A program made the translations under genes and the position numbers. From Kiritimatiellia bacterium (lineage in GTDB: Bacteria > Verrucomicrobiota > Kiritimatiellia > RFP12 > DVOR01), in assembly GCA_017531445.1 (NCBI GenBank), contig JAFXKZ010000002.1, forward strand, positions 451,286 through 515,285: 64,000 nucleotides of DNA, read 5' to 3'. The stretch's first letter is position 1. The number at the start of each line of letters is the position of its first letter. Under the pieces are notes generated by a model. The model made no database searches. It worked only from the letters and a program-made list of their open reading frames with translations, and was not told the DNA's origin. Shown in pieces: positions 1 to 9,270 of this stretch.

Positions 1-1
1 T

Positions 2-475
2 ATCCCCACCGATATACAAATTCGGATTTTTGATAACCGAGTTGAAGTAGAAAGCCCGGGTAAATTGCCTGGACATGTAACTGTGGAAAACATATTAAAT
101 GCACAGGCTGCAAGAAATCCCAAAATTGTCCGCCTAATTAACAAGTTCCCTGATGCACCGAATAAGGATGTAGGTGAAGGTCTTAACACTGCGTTTGATG
201 CAATGAATAAGTTGCGGTTAAAATATCCTGAAATTGTTGAATGTGAAAATTCTGTTTTAGTGATAATTCGGCATGAAAGGCTTGCTTCTCCTGAGGATAT
301 GGTCAGAGAATACTTAGAAACTCATGATGAAATTACTAATAGCCAGGGAAGAGAACTAACAGGTATTAAGTCAGAAAACTCTATGAAGCGTGTTTTTTGG
401 AAATTACGCGATCAAGGGATAATCGAGATGATTCCTGGACGAGCATTGTGTAAATCTGCTTGGCGGAAAAAATAA
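2..475 (+). CDS. Schlafen/AlbA_2-HATPase family protein, C-terminal part (partial)
   Basis: The reading frame is open from the first full codon at base 2, so the gene begins upstream of the window; the first possible start inside (TTG at 65) is not the true start. The visible 157 residues begin with a run resembling the end of a GHKL-type HATPase_c_4 domain (IRIFDNRVEVESPGKLPG, then RNPKI and a GEGLNT glycine motif), followed by a linker and a C-terminal winged-helix-like stretch. This pattern is known from putative transcriptional regulators or RecG-like proteins that carry an N-terminal AlbA_2 (Schlafen) domain; that domain would be outside the window. It lies 13 bases before hsdR on the same strand, as ATP-binding accessory proteins often do inside type I restriction loci. 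The gene is markedly A+T-rich compared with hsdR and the rest of the window, which suggests foreign origin. Its role is unknown. Confidence 0.72.
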   Translation: MPTDIQIRIFDNRVEVESPGKLPGHVTVENILNAQAARNPKIVRLINKFPDAPNKDVGEGLNTAFDAMNKLRLKYPEIVECENSVLVIIRHERLASPEDMVREYLETHDEITNSQGRELTGIKSENSMKRVFWKLRDQGIIEMIPGRALCKSAWRKK

Positions 476-488
476 AGGAGTGAGACAT

Positions 489-3400
489 ATGTCCAACTTC
501 AAATTCTTTCTCTCCGCCCCATCCTTTGCCCCCTTCGCAGAGGTAGCTATTTCGGCGGAGAAAATCTTACATATTGACCCGGCTGCGTGTATTCTCAACT
601 GCCGCCGTGCCATGGAGTTTGCTGTGAAGTGGATGTATTCCGTGGACAAGGAACTGGAAATGCCTTATCAGGACAATCTCCAGAGCCTGATGGGCAGAGA
701 GGAATTCCGCTCCATCGTAGGGCCCGACATCTGGCGACGGATGGACTATATCCGCACCAAGGGAAACAATGTGGCACACAATTCCGGGAAGGCATCCAAG
801 GCGGCGGCTATGCTGTGTCTGGAGAATCTGCATATCTTCCTGGACTTTGTTGCCTACTGCTATGCGGACGAATATGAGGAAACTAAGTTTGATGCGGCGA
901 ATATACCCTCTCCGCCGCCGTTGGCGGCGCCTCTGCCAAAGGGAGAGGCAAGCTTGACTCCCCCTCTGGGGGAACTGTCACCGAAGGTGACTGAGAGGGC
1001 ATTGGCTGAACTGATCGAGGAAAACAAGGCACTGAAGGAGCAGCTCACTGCCCGCCGTGCCGAGCAACAGCAGACCTATGTACCCAAGCCCCTGGACATT
1101 TCCGAATATGAGACCCGAAAGCACTATATTGATGTGATGCTGGAGGATGCCGGCTGGACGGAAGGCAAGGACTGGATCAACGAAGTGGAGTTGCCCGGTA
1201 TGCCCAACAAGAGCGAGGAGGGCTTTGCGGACTATGTACTCTACGATGAAGCCCACAAGCCTCTGGCGGTCATCGAGGCTAAGCGTACCTGCGTGGATGT
1301 GTCCAAAGGCCGTCAGCAGGCGGAGCTTTATGCAGATATTTTGGAAAAGCAATACGGTCGCCGCCCGGCCATCTTCCTGACCAACGGTTTTGAGACGCGC
1401 ATCAGTGACGGCCAATATCCCGAACGCAAGTGTGCCACCATCTACTCCAAGCGGGACTTAAGCAAGATGTTCAACCTGCGCACCATGCGGACTTCCTTGA
1501 AAAATGTCATGGTGAAGAAAAACATCGCAGGCAGATACTACCAGGAAGGTGCAATCAAGGCCGTCTGCGATGCCTTTGATAAGAAGAACCGCCGGAAAGC
1601 TCTGCTGGTCATGGCCACCGGTTCCGGTAAGACCAGAACGGTCATCGCACTGTGCGATGTATTGCTGCAGCATGGCTGGGTGAAGAATATCCTGTTCCTG
1701 GCTGACCGGAACTCCCTGGTCACCCAGGCAAAGCGCAGCTTTGTGAATCTGCTGCCGGATTTGTCCGTGACCAATCTCTGCGAGGAGAAGGACAACTACA
1801 TCGCCCACTGTGTTTTCTCCACGTATCAGACCATGATGAATTGCATCGACAACGTGAAGGATGAGCAGGGTAAGCTGTTTACCTGCGGTCATTTCGACTT
1901 AGTGATCTGTGACGAAGCCCACCGCTCCATCTACAACAAGTACCGGGATATTTTCAACTACTTTGATGCACCTTTGGTTGGTTTGACGGCCACCCCAAAG
2001 AACGAAATCGATAAGAACACCTATGAGGTCTTTGAACTGGAAAACGGTGTGCCGACCTACGGCTATGAGTTGGCGCAAGCAGTCAAGGACGGATATCTGG
2101 TGGACTTCATGTCCGTGGAGACCAAGTTGAAATTCATGGATTCCGGTATCACTTATGAGGATTTACCGGAAGAGGAACGGGAAGAATACGAAAACACGTT
2201 CACCAACGAAAACGGTGAACTGCCGGAGAGAATCGTATCTTCTGCGCTGAATGAATGGGTATTCAATGAGGATACCATTCGTCAGATGCTCCATGTGCTG
2301 ATGACTGAGGGCATCAAGATTGACTACGGCCAGAAGCTGGGCAAGACCATTATCTTTGCCAAGAATCATGCCCATGCGGAGAAAATCTGCGAGATCTTCA
2401 ACAAGGAATATCCTCATCTGCCCGGATTTGCCAAGGTGATTGACAACAAGATCAACTATGCACAGAGCTTGATTGATGAGTTCTCCGATCCCAAGAAGTT
2501 GCCGCAGATCGCTATTTCCGTGGACATGCTGGACACCGGCATCGATGTGCCGGAGTGCTTAAATCTGGTCTTCTTCAAGAAGGTTATGAGTAAAGCAAAA
2601 TTCTGGCAGATGATCGGTCGCGGCACTCGCCTGTGCCCCGGTTTGCGGAATGGCGCGGATAAGGACAAGTTCTATATCTTTGACTTCTGCGGAAACTTTG
2701 AATTCTTCCGTATGGGAGGAAACGGTAAGTCAGCTACGCAAATTGCGTTGCAAGGCACAATCTTCAGCCTCAAGGCACAGATCGCCTATAAGCTGCAGGA
2801 CATCGCCTATCAAACACCGGAGTTGATCGCGTTCCGCAAGACCTTGGTGGATGACATGGTCCGCAAGGTGCAGGAATTGAACAAGGAGCACTTTGCGGTT
2901 CGCCAGCACCTTAAGTTTGTGGAACTATATTCCAACCCGGATAACTATACTGCGCTGACCTATGAGAACACATTGCAGATGCGGGATGAACTGGCGCCCC
3001 TGATTACACCGGATGCAGATGATGCCAAGGCGGTACGTTTTGATGCGCTGATGTATGGCATCGAACTGGCTTATCTTATGGGCAAGAAGTATGCCAAGGC
3101 AAGAAGTGACCTTTTTAAGAAGGTCAGCAGCATTGCTTCCGTGGCTAACATCCCGGAGATTATGGTGCAGAGTGAATTGATCAACAAGATCCTGCACACG
3201 GACTATTTGAAGAATGCAGGTATCAATGAGTTTGAACATATCCGTGAGAACCTGCGTGACCTCATCAAGTACATTCCCATCAATAAGGTGACCTATACCA
3301 CCAACTTTTCCGATGAGATTCTAACCATGGAATGGAACGAGTCCGAACTGGAAAATGACGATCTGGAAAACTACAAGATGAAGGCGGAGTTCTACATTCG

Positions 3401-3827
3401 TCAAAACCAGGACAATACGGTCATCGCCAAGCTGAAGACCAACCAGCCGCTGACATCTGCAGATGTGAAGATGCTGGAGGAAATTCTTTGGAGCGAACTG
3501 GGCACCAAGCAGGACTATGAAAACGAGTACGGCAGTAAGCCGTTGGGCGAGTTCGTCCGTGAAATCGTTGGCCTTGATATGATGGCTGCCAAGGAAGCCT
3601 TTGCGGAGTTCCTGAATGATACATCCTTAAACAGCAACCAGATTTACTTTGTGAACCAAATAGTTGAATACATTGTTCACAACGGTCTAATGAAAGATCT
3701 GTCCGTCTTGCAGGAGGCGCCCTTTACAGACAACGGCAGCATCGTGGAAATTTTTACTGACTTATCCCTCTGGCACAGAATCAAACAGATTATCGATTTA
3801 GTCAATACGAATGCCTCTGCGGCATGA
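489..3827 (+). CDS. hsdR: type I restriction endonuclease R subunit (HsdR)
   Basis: ATP-dependent translocase and nuclease subunit of a type I restriction-modification system; acts in the cytoplasm with HsdM and HsdS, which are not in the window and are probably upstream. The ATG at 489 is chosen over the GTG at 480 because AAGGAG at 475-480 is well placed. Visible order over 1,112 residues: an N-terminal DUF4145-like helical region (about 10-130); a low-complexity insert (140-171); an HSDR_N PD-(D/E)xK nuclease with the EAK motif near residue 263; an SF2 helicase with Walker A GSGKT near 378, DEAH at 475, LTATP, and motif VI QMIGRGTRLCPG near 707; and an EcoEI-type C-terminal region. All key motifs look intact, so it should be functional. 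Base and codon use look like Clostridia, and the insert derives from a Firmicutes-type repeat (see 906-1001), so horizontal transfer is likely. Confidence 0.93.
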   Translation: MSNFKFFLSAPSFAPFAEVAISAEKILHIDPAACILNCRRAMEFAVKWMYSVDKELEMPYQDNLQSLMGREEFRSIVGPDIWRRMDYIRTKGNNVAHNSGKASKAAAMLCLENLHIFLDFVAYCYADEYEETKFDAANIPSPPPLAAPLPKGEASLTPPLGELSPKVTERALAELIEENKALKEQLTARRAEQQQTYVPKPLDISEYETRKHYIDVMLEDAGWTEGKDWINEVELPGMPNKSEEGFADYVLYDEAHKPLAVIEAKRTCVDVSKGRQQAELYADILEKQYGRRPAIFLTNGFETRISDGQYPERKCATIYSKRDLSKMFNLRTMRTSLKNVMVKKNIAGRYYQEGAIKAVCDAFDKKNRRKALLVMATGSGKTRTVIALCDVLLQHGWVKNILFLADRNSLVTQAKRSFVNLLPDLSVTNLCEEKDNYIAHCVFSTYQTMMNCIDNVKDEQGKLFTCGHFDLVICDEAHRSIYNKYRDIFNYFDAPLVGLTATPKNEIDKNTYEVFELENGVPTYGYELAQAVKDGYLVDFMSVETKLKFMDSGITYEDLPEEEREEYENTFTNENGELPERIVSSALNEWVFNEDTIRQMLHVLMTEGIKIDYGQKLGKTIIFAKNHAHAEKICEIFNKEYPHLPGFAKVIDNKINYAQSLIDEFSDPKKLPQIAISVDMLDTGIDVPECLNLVFFKKVMSKAKFWQMIGRGTRLCPGLRNGADKDKFYIFDFCGNFEFFRMGGNGKSATQIALQGTIFSLKAQIAYKLQDIAYQTPELIAFRKTLVDDMVRKVQELNKEHFAVRQHLKFVELYSNPDNYTALTYENTLQMRDELAPLITPDADDAKAVRFDALMYGIELAYLMGKKYAKARSDLFKKVSSIASVANIPEIMVQSELINKILHTDYLKNAGINEFEHIRENLRDLIKYIPINKVTYTTNFSDEILTMEWNESELENDDLENYKMKAEFYIRQNQDNTVIAKLKTNQPLTSADVKMLEEILWSELGTKQDYENEYGSKPLGEFVREIVGLDMMAAKEAFAEFLNDTSLNSNQIYFVNQIVEYIVHNGLMKDLSVLQEAPFTDNGSIVEIFTDLSLWHRIKQIIDLVNTNASAA
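906..1001 (+). repeat. Firmicutes-type palindromic repeat inserted in frame in hsdR
   Basis: The stretch reads CCCTCTCCGCCGCCG, then a short spacer with GGGAGAGGCAAGC, then CTCCCCCTCTGGGGGA and CACCGAAGGTGACTGAGAGGG. It folds into nested hairpins (CTCTCC with GGAGAG; CCCCCTCTGGGGG; GTCACC with GGTGAC). From memory, this is the layout of an abundant intergenic repeat of Faecalibacterium, Ruminococcus and related Firmicutes. Here it is 96 bases long, a multiple of three, and is translated as a Pro/Leu/Gly-rich loop (residues 140-171) between the DUF4145-like and nuclease domains without breaking the frame. Confidence 0.8.
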
Positions 3828-4441
3828 GCTTCTCTTTGCGCACAACTCCCAGTGCAGCTAATCTTGCACACATAATGCTGAGCGATCGCACATAATAAGG
3901 GCTAATCCAACCAAAACAGCACGGAAGAAATAACATTCAAAGGATTCTGAATTAAGTCATGAGAATTTCAACACTTTCAATATGACAATAACACGAGCAC
4001 AACATAACGATAAATGACAGAAGCCGAGACCTACTCTTGAAACAATTGCCGATGTACTCTCCATATTCCAAAGACTTCTAACTTAAATCTTTGAAATAAC
4101 GACTTAACGTCTTTCGCTGTCGTATCACGATGTAATCTATCCAGCGTAAAAATGTTTTCCAATCTTAACCTATTAACGATAAAAGATTTATATTACCACC
4201 GTTACTACATCTGCCAGATATACGTGTGCGGCTGCACATTGACGAAGCGCGAAGTCATGTGACTTCGCGCTTCGTTTTCATCATATCGTTCTACATCCTT
4301 TCTTTACATACTATCACCTATTAACGACATATCGTAATCCCGTTATGACAATCTCATTGCATTAGCATTCACGGCTTCTTCTGATATTTAAGTCGTAAGG
4401 AACAGAAAAGCATCAAAACATTTTCCCTTTCAAAGCATGAA
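3828..4441. other. A+T-rich intergenic region after hsdR
   Basis: About 610 bases between the foreign-looking restriction locus and mreB. No convincing reading frame, tRNA or integrase remnant is visible. Composition is clearly more A+T-rich than the core genes around it. The only structured element is the 16-bp hairpin at 4242-4275. The region probably marks the end of the acquired segment; no direct repeats that would define an attachment site were seen. Confidence 0.6.
4242..4279 (+). terminator. strong intrinsic terminator between hsdR region and mreB
   Basis: ACGAAGCGCGAAGTCA at 4242-4257 pairs perfectly with 4260-4275 (16 bp, almost no loop), followed by TTTTCAT. It would insulate mreB from upstream transcription. 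It sits more than 400 bases after the hsdR stop, so it may end a long 3' tail or a transcript that starts in between. Confidence 0.75.
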
Positions 4442-4444
4442 AAA

Positions 4445-4474
4445 TTGCGAATACCATGAAAAATATGCTATTCT
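4445..4474 (+). promoter_or_regulatory. sigma-70-like promoter of the mre operon
   Basis: TTGCGA (4445-4450), 18-base spacer, TATTCT (4469-4474), 30 bases before the mreB start codon. An AAGGAG ribosome site follows at 4493-4498. Prediction by eye. Confidence 0.6.
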
Positions 4475-4504
4475 ATAAGTGCTATTCACTTTTAAGGAGT
4501 TTCT

Positions 4505-5542
4505 ATGCCCAATCTTTTCAAACGTTTGCTCGGTGCGCTCTCTTGTGACATTGGTATTGACCTTGGCACGGCAAATACGCTTGTTTTCATCAAAGGTCAG
4601 GGTGTTGTGTTGCGCGAACCTTCTGTTGTAGCAATGCAACGTGGGACAAAAACCATCGTAGCTGTTGGCGCAGAAGCAAAGAGTATGTTGGGACGCACCC
4701 CCGGAAACATTATTGCAGTTCGCCCTATGAAATCCGGGGTAATTGCAGATTTTGACATCACTGAAGCGATGATTCGCTACTTCATCCGCAAAGCGCGTGG
4801 CCATAAAATGATTCAACTTTTGCGTCCGCGTGTCGTAATCGCAACGCCCTCCGAGATCAATGAGGTGGAACGTCGCGCCATCCGTGAAGCGGCAACACAT
4901 GCCGGAGCACGCGATGTAACGCTTATTGAAGAACCAATGGCTGCGGCAATTGGCGTCGGGATGCCTGTTGATGCCCCGGCAGGAAACTTGATTGTTGATA
5001 TCGGAGGCGGCACCTGTGAAGTCGCGCTCATTTCACTGTCCGGTATCGCAGAAGCCAAGAGCGTTCGTATCGGTGGCGATACAATGGACGAATGCATTAT
5101 GAACTATATGCGCCGCGTCTACAATCTTTTGATTGGTGAACGTATGGCAGAAGACATCAAAGTTTCGATCGGCTCTGCCTATCCTCTGGAAGAAGAAATG
5201 AGCATGGAGGTGCGTGGTCGCGACTTGGTAGCAGGTTTGCCAAAGACATTACTTGTCGGCTCCGAAGAAATTCGAGAGGCTCTTAAAGACCCGGTTACGG
5301 CAATTGTAGATGCCGTGCGCCAAGTGCTAAACGATGCAAAACCGGAATTGGCAAGTGACCTTGTTGATCGTGGCATTGTTCTCTCTGGCGGCTCCTCATT
5401 GTTGCGCGGTCTTGATCGCTTAATCTCAGCTCAAACCGGGCTCCCGGTTACCGTAGCAGATGATCCGCTGTCAGGCGTTGCGAATGGCACCGGAAAAGTC
5501 TTAGATGGACTTGATTTCTATAAATCGCGCAGTTTCCAATAA
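4505..5542 (+). CDS. mreB: rod-shape-determining protein MreB
   Basis: Bacterial actin that forms membrane-associated filaments and directs lateral wall synthesis by the elongasome. At 345 residues it has the usual length. The N-terminus carries the actin-fold phosphate-1 loop GIDLGTANT (residues 17-25), the middle the phosphate-2 region VDIGGGTCEVAL, and the C-terminus the adenosine motif GIVLSGGSSLLRGLD. The start is supported by AAGGAG seven bases upstream. It is the first gene of the mreB-mreC-mreD-mrdA cluster, the common order in rod-shaped bacteria. The 139-base gap to mreC is longer than the other gaps in the cluster. Identification is firm. Confidence 0.98.
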   Translation: MPNLFKRLLGALSCDIGIDLGTANTLVFIKGQGVVLREPSVVAMQRGTKTIVAVGAEAKSMLGRTPGNIIAVRPMKSGVIADFDITEAMIRYFIRKARGHKMIQLLRPRVVIATPSEINEVERRAIREAATHAGARDVTLIEEPMAAAIGVGMPVDAPAGNLIVDIGGGTCEVALISLSGIAEAKSVRIGGDTMDECIMNYMRRVYNLLIGERMAEDIKVSIGSAYPLEEEMSMEVRGRDLVAGLPKTLLVGSEEIREALKDPVTAIVDAVRQVLNDAKPELASDLVDRGIVLSGGSSLLRGLDRLISAQTGLPVTVADDPLSGVANGTGKVLDGLDFYKSRSFQ

Positions 5543-5681
5543 ACCCTCCTGAACTCCACGAATCTCGATTCGTAATTGCGAAGGAGGAGTGATTGCAAGT
5601 CAACTCCGTTTAAGATTTTATTTCAATCGGATACCGTTTGATTTGTGATGCACTTCCGCGCAATTTTTGATTCAAAACGCT

Positions 5682-6551
5682 ATGCGCCGTCGCGTAATCA
5701 TCACTTTTGTCACACTCTGCGCGTCTGTGATTTTCCTTTTTTGCAACAGTGCCATCCGGGGCTTTTGCTCCGAAATGACGTATCCTTTTCAGAGGATGCT
5801 TTCAAAGGCCTCCTTTCAAATACGTTCCCGTTTCGCTGCTGCATGGCGTGGCCTTTGTGATGGACCGACCCGAGACAATTACGCGATTGAAGTTGAGCGT
5901 TTACGCGTAATGCTTCAAGATTCAGATTTAATTGCACAGGAGAATCGCGTTTTACGTCAAACACTCGCTTGGCAGGAACGCATACCTTATAAGGTAGTCG
6001 CAGCACCCATCTTTTCCTATGGCGGCGGACTTGGTGTGTGGCCCCGTTTGCAACTTGCCGCCGGTTCGGCAAATGGAATCGCACCAGGCAATATCGTTCT
6101 CGTCCCCGATGGTCTGGTTGGTCGGATTGCCGACAGTGTGACCTTGCATACATCTGAAGTCATCCTTCTTTCCGATCCTGCCAGTCGTGTTGCAGCAGAA
6201 GTCCCAGGTGGAGTAAAAGGAATTGTACAGGGGGCACAAGGAATTGATTATGCCGAGCATGAAGAAGAATCGCTCCTTTACGTTTCTCACCCCTTGGTAA
6301 TGCGCTTTGTCGCGAAAAATGCAGCACTCTCTCCGGGACAAGAACTCTACACAGAAGGAAGCGGCGGACTTTTTATCCGTGGCATCAAAATCGGAACGAT
6401 CATTGAGCGGAAAAACAACACCGCTGACCTTCTCTCTGAAATCCTAGTTGAACCGACGGTTGACCCGGCCTTACTCAATACGGTTTTCATCCTGACCATA
6501 CAAGCACCCAACCAAGCACCTGACAAGGAGCGTACCACCGATGCGCACTGA
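5682..6551 (+). CDS. mreC: rod-shape-determining protein MreC
   Basis: Bitopic inner-membrane protein that links MreB to PBP2 and activates it. The 289-residue product has an N-terminal membrane segment (VIITFVTLCASVIFLFC), a coiled coil (about residues 70-105: EVERLRVMLQDSDLIAQENRVL), and a C-terminal double beta-barrel containing the family motif VPDGLVGRIADS and a GLFIRGIKIGTI strand. No good ribosome site precedes any start; ATG 5682 is preferred over TTG 5667 because it directly precedes the Arg-rich membrane anchor. Its end overlaps the mreD start by 11 bases, implying translational coupling. The last 15 residues are polar and unstructured. Confidence 0.92.
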   Translation: MRRRVIITFVTLCASVIFLFCNSAIRGFCSEMTYPFQRMLSKASFQIRSRFAAAWRGLCDGPTRDNYAIEVERLRVMLQDSDLIAQENRVLRQTLAWQERIPYKVVAAPIFSYGGGLGVWPRLQLAAGSANGIAPGNIVLVPDGLVGRIADSVTLHTSEVILLSDPASRVAAEVPGGVKGIVQGAQGIDYAEHEEESLLYVSHPLVMRFVAKNAALSPGQELYTEGSGGLFIRGIKIGTIIERKNNTADLLSEILVEPTVDPALLNTVFILTIQAPNQAPDKERTTDAH

Positions 6552-7080
6552 ACATTTATGGGGCAGCTTGTGGTTCTTCCTCTTTCCCATATTTCTGGTA
6601 GCCGTCAGCCAAACCTTTTTACCCCACACGCCTCCGCTCCAACTCCTCATCTTGCCAGTCTGGGCTGTGTATTGGATGCTTTCACGCCCCTTAAAGCAGG
6701 GCTTCTGGATTAGCGGGTGGCACGCATTACTCTGTGAAGTGTATTGGTCTCTACCGTCTGGGGCCTGTATTACGTTTTTCCTTTTGATTTGGTGGCTTAT
6801 TCGCTCTTACCGCGAACTTCTTCCCACGCGTCCAAATCCTTATCACGGATTGCTCTGCGGAGTCATATTACTTCCGGCATTACGCAGTTGGATTTGGCTC
6901 TACGCGCTTCTCTGGCCTACGCTCGAAGATGCAGGGCCCCTTTACCCATCTTTGGTTGAAATTATCACCATTCCTGCTGCCGGAGCACTTGGCGGAAGCG
7001 CAATTTTCGCTTTGGCAGCGAAGACAGAATTCCTGATCTTTAAGCCAAACCCAAAAGAACTTCGTGCCGATGCTCGTTGA
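6541..7080 (+). CDS. mreD: rod-shape-determining protein MreD
   Basis: Polytopic inner-membrane partner of MreC in the elongasome. The 179-residue product consists mainly of five hydrophobic segments, from SLWFFLFPIFLVAV near the N-terminus to IITIPAAGALGGSAIFAL near the C-terminus, as expected for MreD. Sequence conservation in this family is low, so the call rests on topology, size and position between mreC and mrdA. It overlaps both neighbours (11 bases with mreC, 17 with mrdA). Confidence 0.82.
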   Translation: MRTEHLWGSLWFFLFPIFLVAVSQTFLPHTPPLQLLILPVWAVYWMLSRPLKQGFWISGWHALLCEVYWSLPSGACITFFLLIWWLIRSYRELLPTRPNPYHGLLCGVILLPALRSWIWLYALLWPTLEDAGPLYPSLVEIITIPAAGALGGSAIFALAAKTEFLIFKPNPKELRADAR

Positions 7081-8890
7081 AGACTTTTCTCCGCAACAAC
7101 CCATCCAAGCGTGGCGTCTGCTTCTCCTTGCCGCGTTGTTCTCAATAGGTACGGGAATACTTTTGTGGCGTCTGTGGAATGTTCAGGTACTTGACAGTCC
7201 CCGCTACGGAGCTGCACAATCCGAACAAAGTTTCCGTTATGTTGAGATTCCAGGATTGCGCGGTCGTATTCTTGACCGACATGGGAACATTCTCGCAGAT
7301 AACCGTCCGGCGTATTCCGTTGTGTTGTATTGTGAAGAACTTCGTTCCGCCGGTCGCTATACGACGTTGGCTGCAGATGCGCTTATTGACCAACTCGCCC
7401 TCAGGCTTGGGCTTCCACGCACCATCTCACAAAAGCAAGTCGCCCACCACATTCATACCAGTCTTCCCATGCCACTCGTGATTTGGGAAGACGTAGACTA
7501 TCGTACGATCGCCTACCTTTCCGAATGGTCCGAAGAATTGCCAGGCGTTGCCGTCCTGCCGCGTCCCAAACGGATTTATCCGAATGGTGCCCTTGCCGCG
7601 CATGTCATCGGCTATGTGGGTGCTCCGGGGAAACAAAGCCAACACCTCACCAGAAATGGAAGACGGTGGAACTATCGGCTCCCGGAATTGCGAGGACGCG
7701 CCGGGCTTGAAGCCCGTTACGATAACATCCTTGCAGGGAAAAGCGGCGAGGAAAATCTTCGCGTTGATTCCCGAGGATACACCCGGGAGCGATGGGTTTG
7801 CGAAGAAGCCATCCCCGGCCGTGACCTGTACACAACCCTCGACCTCCGCCTGCAACGTGTAGCAGAAGCCGCGCTCGCTGAACGCCCCGGAGCAGCAATT
7901 GCACTCAACCCCCGCAATGGAGATTTACTGGTTCTTGCTTCGGCTCCGGACTATGACCTTAACAGTATGGTGCCGCCCAATGCAGGCCCCACTCTCGCTC
8001 GCCTCAATGCCGCACCCGGTCTGCCATTCATTAACCGTGCAATTCAAGCGCAATATGCTCCCGGCTCCGTTTTCAAGCCATTCGTTGCCATTGCCGCACA
8101 AGCACACAATTTCATTCCTGAAACACTTTACGAATGCACTGGCATCTACACCGATTACAATTGCCGTTTACGATGCGCTCAACGTTATGGACATGGTGAA
8201 CTTGATCTCCGCCAGGCCATCATGCGTTCTTGCAATCCATACTTCTGCACGATGGGAGCACTTATCGGAATTGAAGCCATTACAGAGATCTCCCGGCAAG
8301 TTGGCTTCGGAGAGGTTACAGGCATTGACCTCCCTGCGGAAGCCGATGGGTTTATTCCCTCCCCCGAATGGAAGCTGCGTCGTCATAAAACCAAGTGGAA
8401 TCCTGTCGATACTGCGCAATGTGCAATCGGACAAGGTGCCATAACCACAACTCCGCTCCAGGTAGCCGTTGCCACGAGTGCTATCGCAATGCGTGGCAAA
8501 TACTACAAACCCCGACTCGTAGCCAATGGCAACACTCAAGGTGAACATTTGCGCACCCTCCCATGGAAACGGGAACACATTGAAACCGTTGTTGAGGGAA
8601 TGGAAATGACTGTTCGTGCCGGAACCGGACAAACGATGCAAGTTGATGGCATCCGTGTTGCTGGAAAAACCGGCACGGCTGAATATATGGATCGTGGCGT
8701 CCGAAGAAAACATGTATGGTGCACAGCCTTCGCGCCAGCAGAGAATCCAGAAATCGTTGTCTGCGTAATGCTCGACAATGGTGTCGGGGGCGGACGTGAT
8801 GCCGGACCTGTTGTACAAAAGATTCTGGCTGATTACTTCAAAACAAGTGCGACGATCATCAATGCTGATGATGAAACACTCAGCGATTAA
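7064..8890 (+). CDS. mrdA: penicillin-binding protein 2 (elongation transpeptidase)
   Basis: Class B PBP that cross-links peptidoglycan during cell elongation, working with RodA and MreC. The 608-residue product has an N-terminal membrane anchor (LLLLAALFSIGTGILLW), a PBP dimerisation domain with the RGRILDRHG motif near residue 65, and a transpeptidase domain with all three active-site motifs: SVFK (in YAPGSVFKPF), SCN (in IMRSCNPYF) and KTGTAEY. The start is GTG 7064 or ATG 7070, both inside the end of mreD. RodA would be the usual next gene but is not present; the operon ends here. Confidence 0.95.
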   Translation: MPMLVEDFSPQQPIQAWRLLLLAALFSIGTGILLWRLWNVQVLDSPRYGAAQSEQSFRYVEIPGLRGRILDRHGNILADNRPAYSVVLYCEELRSAGRYTTLAADALIDQLALRLGLPRTISQKQVAHHIHTSLPMPLVIWEDVDYRTIAYLSEWSEELPGVAVLPRPKRIYPNGALAAHVIGYVGAPGKQSQHLTRNGRRWNYRLPELRGRAGLEARYDNILAGKSGEENLRVDSRGYTRERWVCEEAIPGRDLYTTLDLRLQRVAEAALAERPGAAIALNPRNGDLLVLASAPDYDLNSMVPPNAGPTLARLNAAPGLPFINRAIQAQYAPGSVFKPFVAIAAQAHNFIPETLYECTGIYTDYNCRLRCAQRYGHGELDLRQAIMRSCNPYFCTMGALIGIEAITEISRQVGFGEVTGIDLPAEADGFIPSPEWKLRRHKTKWNPVDTAQCAIGQGAITTTPLQVAVATSAIAMRGKYYKPRLVANGNTQGEHLRTLPWKREHIETVVEGMEMTVRAGTGQTMQVDGIRVAGKTGTAEYMDRGVRRKHVWCTAFAPAENPEIVVCVMLDNGVGGGRDAGPVVQKILADYFKTSATIINADDETLSD

Positions 8891-9270
8891 CGCGTGCTCC
8901 TTTTCAAATAATCACACACTTCCCTCTTTCATCATGTGATGAAAGCATCGTAGAATCGTTTCTTTCATCCCAATGCGTGTATAGTGTCAAAATTAAACAT
9001 CACTGTGAATCCAAAAGAATATATTCTTTATCGGCGAACGCTGGGAACACACGAAGAGCAAAAGGTGTGCTCATATTCCTGGATTCTGCGATGTTTCATC
9101 CTGCTTTTCGTTTAGAAGAAAGTGGAACATCTTCTTCACTTATCTGGCGTTTGTCGATCAATCCAGAACGAGCAAGGCAAAAGTCTTATTGATCTATATC
9201 AGGGTCAAGCTCTGTAAAAAGCATTGCATTCTTCTACAGATATCACGCGAATGTTATCTCTGTCAGAAAC
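8891..9270. other. convergent intergenic region with hairpin
   Basis: About 380 bases between the convergent mre operon and sugar operon. A 9-bp perfect hairpin CTTTCATCA/TGATGAAAG lies at 8926-8945, 36 bases after the mrdA stop, but it lacks a T run, so it is at best a weak terminator or an mRNA 3'-end structure. A 71-codon frame at 8977-9192 shows no protein-like features. Nothing else is recognised. Confidence 0.5.

Noticed and set aside
8977-9192. 71-codon frame between mrdA and the sugar operon
   Set aside because: No ribosome site, no protein-like pattern, and it lies in a convergent gap.
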